Assembly: GCA_022432975.1 (NCBI GenBank)
Contig: CM039502.1
Span: 20,733,228 to 20,797,227 of the forward strand
DNA from: Begonia masoniana
Taxonomy: Eukaryota > Streptophyta > Magnoliopsida > Cucurbitales > Begoniaceae
Length of the DNA: 64,000 nucleotides
Reading direction: 5' to 3'
Shown here: piece after piece, positions 55,581 to 64,000 of the stretch
Layout of the letters: each line of letters begins with the position of its first letter
Position numbering within the stretch: the first letter of the stretch is position 1
Program-made: the position numbers and the translations under genes
Notes under the pieces: generated by a model
What the model was told of the DNA's origin: nothing
What the model saw: only the letters and a program-made list of their open reading frames with translations
The model's database searches: none

Positions 55581-57287
55581 AGAAACATACTACATCTTCC
55601 GGTGACGACATCCGGAAGACTCAATCGTTCGACTCCTATCATTTGACATCTGCCGATGACGTCAGCCGGATGAATGCCTCATCCAGCTTCCATCTTATAG
55701 CAGCAAAACACTATGATCATCAAACAACCTCATCCAACAGAAAATACTACGACTCACCCAAATCTTAACCTGGGAATTATAAACCCTAATGAGTGGAAAC
55801 CATATCCCATACAAGATACATGTAGCGGAAGGCTTAAGCAAAATAGACCATTCAATGATCCTTAAAATCGTTAACAGACTCAGAAGTCAAACCATTAAAA
55901 TCCGAATCTCCTTGTTATAAGTAAACTCTATTCTTCTTAGTCATCTGTTTATCATAAACTTCTCTGACTTACTATGGGTATAACCAGGGAACTTGATCGC
56001 CTATCCAGCCTTCACTGTCACACTGAGCATCCTCCAGCAACCCAGCTCAGACATCTTCATTGACCTTGAGTTCCTCACCTGAAAACTTGTCACCTACATC
56101 ATATGGTTTAAACTATAAGCCTAATGATTAGTAAGGAATGCAACACTACATGGATGCATGAATGCATAATTTGGGAAAATCACATGCTCATAAGTCTTTT
56201 CTTGTTCATGTCTTTGCTCGTAATCATCATTCATAGCCATGGATCATATTCATCATTCATAGTCATTGATCATATTCATCATTCATAGTCATTGATCATA
56301 TTCATCATTCATAATCATTGATCATATTCATTATTCATAGTCTTTGTTCATATTCATCATTCATAGTCTTTGTTTAGGTTGTGTGGATCAAGAGAGGATT
56401 TGTGCCGGTAAAGGGGGTTCGACAGTGAGTTTGGTCTTGTTCCCTACTGCGGGTCGTATTCATATGTCCTTCTTTGGACTGTGACATACGCCGAACCGCC
56501 CCCAACCCTTACTTAATCCACGTTGCATAAGTCTTATACATATACATATATACATACATATCTTGTTCATGGAAAACATGCGTTAAAACATCTTTTTATG
56601 CTTGAGAAACATTCGTGATGCATGAACATGAGAGCTTTTAACTCATCAAACTATGACAAGGATCATACCAGAGCAGACAACTTCACAATCACTAACAGGT
56701 CATCACAGGGTGTAACTCGCAACATACATAAATCCTTCAAGTGCAGACAAGCTCATAATCATAAGGTAAACATTAGACATCTCAACCTAGTACTCCTACG
56801 ATGTAGGGCTCTATTAGCCGGAAATCTTAATACATTCACTTACCTGGTCTCCTTAGCACTTTGAGATTCTTTCTCTTCAAACTTCTTCACCTAAAACATT
56901 TACATTGCAGTAGTTAAAACAAAATCCTAACAGTTCTACTCACAAGTCATCCTAGGGTCTAATAACTAAGAGTCATTCCCGAATCCTTAGTCTAATACAC
57001 AATGTAGCCTGAAATCCCAAAACCAAAATAGACGGATTCGATAAATAATAACTCAGGGTTGGTTGTTTTAAATGTCCAGAATCTATTCGAAATGACATTA
57101 CCAATCTCGGGTTTCAAAATGTTCCTATCAATACTCGGCCATTGAAGAATCCAAAACCTCAATACAGAGCTGAAAACAGAGCTAATAAACTAACAAATAG
57201 CCACATTGTCTAATGCATACCTCAGGCGCAGAGTAGTCGAGTGGTGGCGTAGTAAACCGGCCGTCGAGGAGAGTTTGCTGATAGCAG

Positions 57288-59852
57288 TGTAACACCCGAC
57301 ATTTCGGCCAGGTGATTTTCTGACCATTTTCATTGTCACCCTCTTATTTAACCTTTATGATTTAAAATTTAATGTTAAGATAAATTATTACAAGTTAAGT
57401 AAAACTAGGTTGGGTGGCAGTTTTGTAAATTAAAATCGATGGATTTAGTATAAATAGGAAATGGAAACCTTAAATCTCATTTATTGCCACTGTAGCCGAC
57501 ATTCCCTCTCGGCGATTTCTTCTCTTCCAAGTTCTTGCTCTCGGCTACCAGAACTTTCCTCTGCCGACGACCGGTTTCGAGCTTGCTTTTCTCTGCAAAT
57601 CCACACCCGAGGTATGAAATGGACAATGTAGTCATTCATTAGTAAATAGAGCTCTGTTTTCAGCTCGGCACTGAGTTCGGATTTTTAGCAGTGGCCGAGC
57701 AGGTTGTGATTTTCTTAATCTGAGAGTAGAAATGTCATCCCGAATCGATTCTGAGTATTTTAAGTAACCAACTCGGATTTAATCAATGGTAAAACCTGTC
57801 CACCTAGTTTCGGATTTCAGACTGCAGTGTGTCAAACAGAGGAATCGGAATGACTTTAGCTATTAGATCCTAGGATGGTTTATGATTAGGACTACTAGGA
57901 CTTTGTTTTAACTACTGTAATGTACATGTTTTAGGTGAAGAAGTTAAAGAAAGGAAGTTCGGATTGCTAAGGAATCCAGGTAAGTGAATGTGTTAAGATT
58001 TCCGGCCACTAGGGCCCTACACCGCAAGGGTATTAGGAAATCACTGAGATGTTAACTTGTTGACTATGATTTGTTATTTCCACGATATGAAGAAGTTGTG
58101 TAAGTAAATGTAAAGTTACAGGATGTTCTGCTTGTCCTTATGGTATGACTTTTCTCTGTGAACCTCATGTCTATGTATTATGTCCACGTTTATGATTAAG
58201 TTGAGAACATGAAAAGTAAATGTAACCATGATTAAGTGCAGAACGGGGGAAAAGACTATGTTAAGTATGACTCGCGAATTCTCCCACTGGTGGAGGCCGA
58301 GTTAATGATATGTATGGCTCGCGAATTCTCCCACTGGTGGAGGCCGAGTTAATGATATGTATGGCTCGCGAATTCTCCCACTGGGGGAGGCCGAGTGATG
58401 TATCATGATTGCCGCGATAGGCAAATGATTATGTATGACTGCCGCGATAGGCAAATGACTATGTACCCTGTCTTCCTCCCTCGTCTCCTGCCTTAATACA
58501 TGTCATGTAAATGATAAAGATGAACACGAATGGTGAATGGTTTATGAACTTATGTCTCTTTAAATTGTGTACTCATGTATATCTGTCAGCATGCATTCCT
58601 TACTAAGCATTAGGCTTATAGTTAAACCTTATGGTGTAGGTGAAGAAGGTTCGGGTGAGGATGTTATGTGCAAAGAGGACGCTTAAGGCTGGTTGCTGGA
58701 GGATGCTCAAGGTGACAGTGCGGGGCTGGAGAGGCGATTTATGACCCCTGGTTTAAACTCTCATGTTACAGTAAGTTAAAGGATATGGTAGTTTAAGTAG
58801 GATGAGATTATTTTAAAACGTTGAGTTTGAAACCGTCTAGTGGATCACTGAGTCAGGGAATGGTTATATAGATTTATGAATGATCTGTTGCTTAAGTCTT
58901 CAGCTATATGCATTTGGACGAGTTGTGTTTTCTTCCAGTTGAAAGGAGTCCTTTGATGTTTTAGTGTTCTCTACCGTAAGACGGAAGCTGGATGAGGCAA
59001 TCTTCTGGCTGACGTCATCGGCAAATGCCGAATGTTAGAGTTTGATGGTTTAGTCTTCCGGCTGACGTCATCGGCAGATGCCAAAGGATAATTGTTTGAT
59101 GGTTTAGTCTTCCGGATGACGTCACCGGAAGATGAAGAAAATGTGTTTTGTCGATTAGCGACCGGATGATGTTTTAATTTAGCACGCGAGACCCACGTGT
59201 TCACCGGAAGATGAAAAATGTGTTTTGTCGATTAGCGACCAGATGATGTTTTAATTTAGCACGCGAGACCCACGTGTTCACCGGAAGATGAAGAAAATGT
59301 GTTTTGTCGATTAACGACCGGATGATGTTTTAATTTAGCACGTGAGACCCACGTGTTCACCGGAAGATGAAGAAAATGTGTTTTGTCGATTAGCGACCGG
59401 ATGATGTTTTAATTTAGCACGCGAGACCCACGTGTCCACCGGAAGATGTCTCCTTTTAGGTGATGTTAAGCGAGTCACGCGTAATGCACGTGATGACCGG
59501 ACGACTAAATTTCTGAGGGCTGTCAACGCATGCAACCCATGCAAACCCGAGTGGTATTTGTTAAGAGAATTGAGGATACCTCCTCTTTTCCCGGAATTGT
59601 CAAGAAACCAATGACCGAGTCTAGTCGCTCGACTCTGTGAAAGTTTGAGCCGACGAGGCGTGGGAAGTCGGGCACGAGAGGGTTCATTTTCCTTAATGGT
59701 TCTGCGTCTCTATTACCAGTTCTAAAAAAATATATATGTATAATGTGGAAGTTTGTTGTGAGATAGTAAGTGAATGTAATAATAGTAAAAGTCAGGCAAA
59801 CGGTTAATGAAAGTATATGAGTACGTGACGGCTCCTGGCCGGGGTCGTTACA
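57288..59852 (+). mobile_element. Large solo LTR with cryptic introns, copy 5
   Basis: 2565 bp, target duplication AGCAG (57283-57287, 59853-59857), starts TGTAACACCCGACATTTCGG and ends CCGGGGTCGTTACA. Same family as copy 4 but in the opposite orientation, inserted into the sequence matching its own first exon. TATA box TATAAATA at 57449-57456. Sense signals: donor CCGAG|GTATGA (57612), acceptor TTTTAG (57934), 45-bp mini-exon 57935-57979, donor CCAG|GTAAGT (57980), GGGCCCTACACCG, acceptor GGTGTAG|GTGA (58639). A 47-bp unit occurs three times at 58265-58395 (GGCTCGCGAATTCTCCCACT). Confidence 0.9.
59140..59455. repeat. About 80-bp minisatellite, four units, in solo LTR copy 5
   Basis: Units contain TGTTTTGTCGATTAGCGACC and GCACGCGAGACCCACGTGTT, then CACCGGAAGATGAAG. 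Very little divergence between units. Confidence 0.92.
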
Positions 59853-60118
59853 AGCAGAGAGTAAGGACTTGCGAGAGAAGAAATCGCCGGAAAGGGTGGT
59901 GTCGGCTACAGTGGTTTAAATGAGGTTTAAATCTTTTCCTTTTTCTTTAAATACTGGCCTCAATCCTCCATTATTACAACTTTGCCACTCAACCTAGTTT
60001 AGATCCACATGTAATTAATTATTCTTGGCATAAGTCCTAAACTGTAAAGATTAAATATTTATGACCGTTAATACAGTTAAGAAAATCACCTGGCCGTTGA
60101 CTCGGGTGTTACATTATT

Positions 60119-61038
60119 AATATAGGCTTTCTGAGATAATCTCAACAATCCTTGTGATCTATTCTAGAATATTTCAATTTCAATCACAAAGGATGTCTCT
60201 CCCATATTTTTCATTTCAAAGTTCATATCGAGATATTTCTTGGTTTCATACATTAAGCCAAGATCATTAATGGCCAGCAAGATATCATTAACATACAGAA
60301 CTAGAATTATAAACTTACTCCCATTGACCTTTAGATGTATACACCAATCAACGATGTTTTCCTTAAATTCAAAGGAAGTGATGGTATCGTTAAACTTAAA
60401 ATACCATTGTCGGGAAGCTTGTTTAATTCCATATATTGACTTATTAAGTTTACACACTATGTGTTCTTGTCCTTTAATGACAAAACCTTCAGGTTGGTCT
60501 ATATAAAATTCTTCATCTAAATTCTTATTCAAAATGACAGTTTTCACATCCATTTGATGGAGCTCTAAATCATAATGAGCTGACAATGCCATAATAATTC
60601 TGAGAGAATCATTTTTCGAAACAGAAGAAAATGTTTCTTTGTAATCAATGCCATCTTTCTGAGTATAACATTTGGCAACGAGTCTGTCTTTATTTCGTTC
60701 GATATTGCCATTATAGTCGCGTTTAGTCTTAAAGACCCATTTACACCCGACTCTTTTACAACATTTAGACAATTTGACGAGTTCCCAAACTTTATTTTGT
60801 TCCATTGATTTTAACTCATCTTTCATAGCATTTAACTATTTATCAGAATTCTCACTTTTCATGGCTTGTGAAAATGAAACTGGATCATCATTAATGCCTA
60901 AGTCAAATTCAGACTCATGAAGATAACTCACATAATCATTCGAAATAGTAGTTCTTCTTTCTCTTACAGATCTTCTTAATGGTATTTCTAGTGGTTCATC
61001 TATTATAGATTCATGAGTGACAATTTCATCATGTGGTG
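60119..61038 (-). pseudogene. Copia reverse transcriptase (fragment)
   Basis: Open for 220 codons: MKDELKSMEQNKVWELVKLS, GCKWVFKTKRDYNGNIERNK, ELHQMDVKTVILNKNLDEEF and IYGIKQASRQWYFKF, then the catalytic box LYVNDILLA. The first Asp of the usual YVDD is Asn, which should inactivate the enzyme. Upstream (60830-61030) is the linker with RRSVRERRTTISNDYV. The integrase side was cut off by the hAT-like insertion. Confidence 0.87.
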
Positions 61039-61925
61039 TAGGGGTGGGTAGAACCGGACCGGAACCGGTGGACCGGACTAGACCGTAGGTTCGGTCAGGT
61101 TCTTGGGCAGTTTTTGGGGTTATGGAACCGGTTCCTGGTTCCTAGACCAATGGAACCGGAACCGCGGTCCACGCGTCCCAGTTCTGTTGATCACAAAACT
61201 GGGAACCGCGGGAATACTGACCCATGGGTCGGCCCAGTAGAAACCGGTTTTCTGACCCATGGGTCGGCAAAATATTACTGGTTCAGTTCTGAGTTCAGCA
61301 CTCAGCAAAGGGCATTAGGGCAAAGTAGAGTAGTCCCGCGAGCGAACCTCATCCTTCCGAGTTCTGACTTTGAAGTCTGAAGTTCCCGAGTCTGACTCCC
61401 GTCTCTCTCTTGATTCTCTCTGAGTTGTCCCAACTCGGCGACTCCTGTCTCTCGCATCTGTTCTGGACACTCTCTCCTTCAAGTTAAGGAGCCCTAAAAT
61501 CGGAGTTAGAGTGGTGACTGGAGACTGCTCTCTGTCGCGAGAAGTCTTAAGCCCTTCCCGACTTGCAGCTCGATTCCATTCCCCTCTGGACAATCAGAGT
61601 TAAAGTATTGCAGCTCGATTCTTCTAAGGTATGATTTCTCGCCTCTGTTCTTTTGAGTTTCCCATTGCTGTATTTTAATTTGATAAATTATGTTCTTTTT
61701 GTCCAATAGGTATTTTATTTTGACAATGGAGACTGAAGAGAACAAAAGAGGCCACTTCTTGAAGGTATGAATTTCTCGCCTCTGTCCTTTTGAGTTTTGC
61801 CCTTTTGTAGAATATGTATTCGTTCAAAAATTTGAATCATCTCTTATATATGAAACCTAAAATTTTAGTGGCCGAATTTTGTGTTCGTAATATTTTTTAT
61901 TGATATGTTGGTTTTAATTCCATCA

Positions 61926-64000
61926 TGTAGCGACTCTAACACTATACCCTTATTTTCTCGTATTATTTTTTTTATCCTTATAAACTTTAAGTTTAATGTT
62001 TAAGCGGAAAACATTTGAAAACCTTTTAATAAAACGTATTTAAAGTAAATAAAACTAAAAAAAATATTTACATAAAATGTTTAAAACAATTAAAACCATC
62101 GGCCAACGTTTGGAGGGCAAAAAGGGCAACTGCCCATAAAATATCATGGCCGATCGATCGGCCACTTGACAGCCGATCGATCGGCTGTCAAAATTTAAGG
62201 GGCGATCGATCGCCCCTATACCAGGCGATTGATCGCCTGTTGCAGTCCTTCCCAGCTAACCGATAGCCCCCAAAGGGGCGATTGATCGGCTACCTCTCTG
62301 GATTTTTTTCCAGAGAGGTACACCTTAATTGCCGATCGATCGCCATCTTAGGCGATCGATCGGCAACCTCTCTGGAATCCGAATTCCAGAGAGTTGCCTC
62401 CCTTTTCTCTTCTTTCTTTCCATTCCCTGCACACTTTTCTTCTCACTCATACACACTAACAAACACCATAAACATCATAACATAAACTCACTCATAATTC
62501 ATCCATTTCCACTTAACCAATCACCCAAAATAAACGACTCAAAAACGTATCTTTGAACGCGTCTAAAAACATAGTAAACTTTCATAAAAACGAACTGCGT
62601 GGATCCATTTAAAACCTAAACAAATCCTCCTGTTTAAAATAAAACTCCAAGCAGTCCTATATTTCTCCAGTAAACGACTTTCCAAAAGCAGTTTATAAAA
62701 TAGGTTTCCAAACATCAACACATAACTTATCCACTATCCAGAACCAAGCATCTTAAAATGGTTTGACTATACAGTTAACCTATCCTTTTTATCAAACTAT
62801 CGTGTCCCCAAAATACTTACAAACAATCCCACAGGTAAAAATCGCACCGACTGCACCAGCACACTCCCACGGGCCATCTTTCTTCAACTGCTCATTTCTC
62901 AGGTGGAGGGAGCTTGTCCTCACCTGTATCTAGATCACCTACATCATACAGACAACTATGAGCTAAAGACTCAGCAAGTTTCGTAAATGCAGATGCATGC
63001 TGTGCATATGAGTTTCGTAAACCTTATAGATATTTTAATCATTTAGTGGCATAGCATAACATAACGTCACCGGAGCCAACTCTCACCAGATGGAGAGGAC
63101 ACGTCCGGCGGTTGGACAGCCCTTTCCATCTATCGGGGGAAAACATGCTTCCATCCGTAAACAGCCATGTCTGAACCCCACCCCGTCGTGACCAGATTAC
63201 GTACATTAGTTTTCATTAGTTCATTTCATGCTTTTCTTAAACACGTGCAAAAATCCGTTTTCATACTATTTTAAAAGACGTGATGCATGAACAATTAAAT
63301 GTGTAAAGTAAACATACAACATATATACCATCAAGACGATAAAAGTATAACCTATGTAAACAACTAATCCTAGCTACCCCAACCAAGGCAATTAAACAAC
63401 AAGCTCCAAGATTTCCTCAAGACGACTTCGACGTACGGTGTAGGCCAATCGGCCATAGTAAGTCACGAGAACTTACCTCGCATCCGTTGCAATCCTAGCT
63501 CTATCCACGAGCGTTGTTCACCTAAGGCAATTTCACAACATTTGTCGTTAAACGTCCAAATTAACGAAATCCTTAACTAAAGAAATCTTCCTAAGGCTCT
63601 AATTTAGCTCTTGGCAACATTTAATCGAGCATCTTGCGTTCGTTATTCATAAAACTCCATTGATGAGATTTCTCCAAACCTCAAACATCCGATTTTTCAA
63701 CTTCAACAACGAGCCTACTCATTATGTCGTCCAACAATCACGAATACGTCCACTAGAGGCATTATCACGCCAAACCTATCGTTTTCTAACCCTAAATCTC
63801 GTTTTTAACAAAACCCTAAACAAAACCCTAATCATTTTAACTCCGTGAAAATCGATAACTAAAGTTCGAAAACTATAAAATCTTACCTAGAGCGTGGATT
63901 GAAGGAGAAAACACGAAGAACGGAAGTTGATCGGAGAGGAAATCGATCGTCGAAGAGGAGAGAACGCTGTTGAGAGGAGAGAATCGCCGAGAGGGTTCGC
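61926..64000 (-). mobile_element. Large solo LTR with cryptic introns, copy 6 (truncated by the window)
   Basis: On the minus strand it ends GTGTTAGAGTCGCTACA at 61926; its start lies beyond 64000. Sense signals: donor CTAG|GTAAGA (63886), acceptor CCTTAG|GTGAAC (63522), 45-bp mini-exon 63477-63521, donor GCGAG|GTAAGT, TTGGCCTACACCG, acceptor GATGTAG|GTGATC (62939). It is the closest relative of copy 1 (3183-5429), sharing GATTGGCCTACA and GGTGATCTMGATAMAGGTGA. It may be the LTR of a full element; only one end is seen. Confidence 0.75.
62145..62370. repeat. Cluster of GATCGATC palindromes
   Basis: Seven copies of G(C/G)CGAT(C/T)GATCG(C/G)C within about 220 bp, in the 3' part of solo LTR copy 6. 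Confidence 0.9.

Larger units (their letters stand above)
54867..60113 (-). mobile_element. Large solo LTR with cryptic introns, copy 4, split by copy 5
   Basis: Target duplication TTATT (54862-54866, 60114-60118). On the minus strand it starts TGTAACACCCGAGTCAACGG and ends CCCCGGGTCGTTACA. It is about 2.68 kb without the insert 57288-59852. Sense signals: donor GAG|GTATGC (57220), acceptor TTTTAG (56891), 47-bp mini-exon 56844-56890, donor CCAG|GTAAGT, GAGCCCTACATCG, acceptor GATGTAG|GTGA (56094). It carries a 26-bp repeat (CATATTCATCATTCATAGTC, about six copies, 56225-56375). Confidence 0.85.
52363..61038 (-). mobile_element. Copia fragment (3' LTR, RNase H, RT), split by two solo LTRs
   Basis: Minus-strand copia whose RT part (60119-61038) and RNase H part (54080-54600) are separated by the nested solo LTRs 54867-60113, with TTATT on both sides. 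Its 3' LTR starts TGTTGG at 53671, just after the tract AAGTGGGAGATA; the LTR end, probably close to 52360, is unresolved. Its upstream part is cut by the hAT-like element at 61039. Confidence 0.75.
61039..64000 (+). mobile_element. 5' end of a hAT-like transposon (runs off the window)
   Basis: Starts with TAGGGGTGGGTAGAACCGG, a typical hAT terminal repeat, inside the copia RT linker. It has a subterminal zone rich in GGAACCGG/CCGGTTCC words (61045-61265). A leader with two related GGTATGA(A)TTTCTCGCCTCTG segments (61629, 61764) and a short ATG frame METEENKRGHFLK (61725) may be the start of a transposase exon. The large solo LTR at 61926 interrupts it. Its other end and the 8-bp duplication are beyond the window. 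Confidence 0.55.

Noticed and set aside
58971..59614. Several 60-77 codon frames in the 59-kb array
   Set aside because: They are translations of the 80-bp minisatellite and recur with its units.

Overview
This is plant nuclear DNA, most likely from a eudicot; I cannot name the species. Three exons of a MIKC-type MADS-box gene (AGL17/ANR1/AGL16/AGL21 clade) lie on the minus strand. They have the family's usual sizes (182, 79 and 62 bp) and matching splice phases, but are separated by introns of about 15.1 kb and 8.4 kb. Those introns, and everything to the right of the gene, are packed with transposable elements nested inside one another. I see no rRNA or tRNA genes, no CRISPR and no bacterial features.

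Layout. 1-24,212 is the MADS gene, read right to left: intron 3 (partial) 1-348, exon 3 349-410, intron 2 411-8844, exon 2 8845-8923, intron 1 8924-24030, exon 1 24031-24212. Upstream lie a probable 5'UTR intron and a promoter with a TATA box and a 32-bp tandem duplication carrying a G-box plus a CCAAT box. Intron 2 holds a gag-only copia element (1050-7738), itself holding a TRIM (1778-2269) and a solo LTR (about 2553-6301) that contains another solo LTR (3183-5429). Intron 1 holds a sense-strand solo LTR ending 50 bp from exon 2, and a Ty3/gypsy element (13041-22577) whose gag is split by a second gag-only copia element (14790-17776).

To the right lies a nearly intact hAT transposon (25942-29648, 8-bp target duplication). 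Next is a copia element (31181-49666) whose 5' LTR carries a 2.8-kb solo LTR (31817-34647). Its pol is split by a 10-kb SIRE1-like Sirevirus (37065-47048, minus) with an env-like third ORF, which is itself broken by a Cassandra solo LTR (40343-40727) carrying a 5S rRNA-derived domain. Then come a small copia solo LTR (49858-50075), a large solo LTR (50335-52357), and a minus-strand copia fragment. That fragment is split by two head-opposed solo LTRs of one family (54867-60113 containing 57288-59852). The 5' end of another hAT-like element (61039 onward) follows, interrupted by a further large solo LTR (61926 to the window end). Most boundaries are supported by TG...CA ends and exact target site duplications read from the sequence.

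Most notable observation. Six large (2.0-2.8 kb), non-coding solo LTRs with TGTAAC-type starts share a cryptic gene-like layout in the sense direction: intron 1, a tiny exon of 45-57 bp, a GGTAAGT donor followed 20-40 nt later by a GGCCTACAYC-like motif, and an intron 2 ending at RTGTAG|GTGA. Sequence and intron length differ greatly between copies, but the splice signals and mini-exon persist. Several of these LTRs also carry arrays of short palindromes (GTCGAC, GATCGATC or TGACGTCA).
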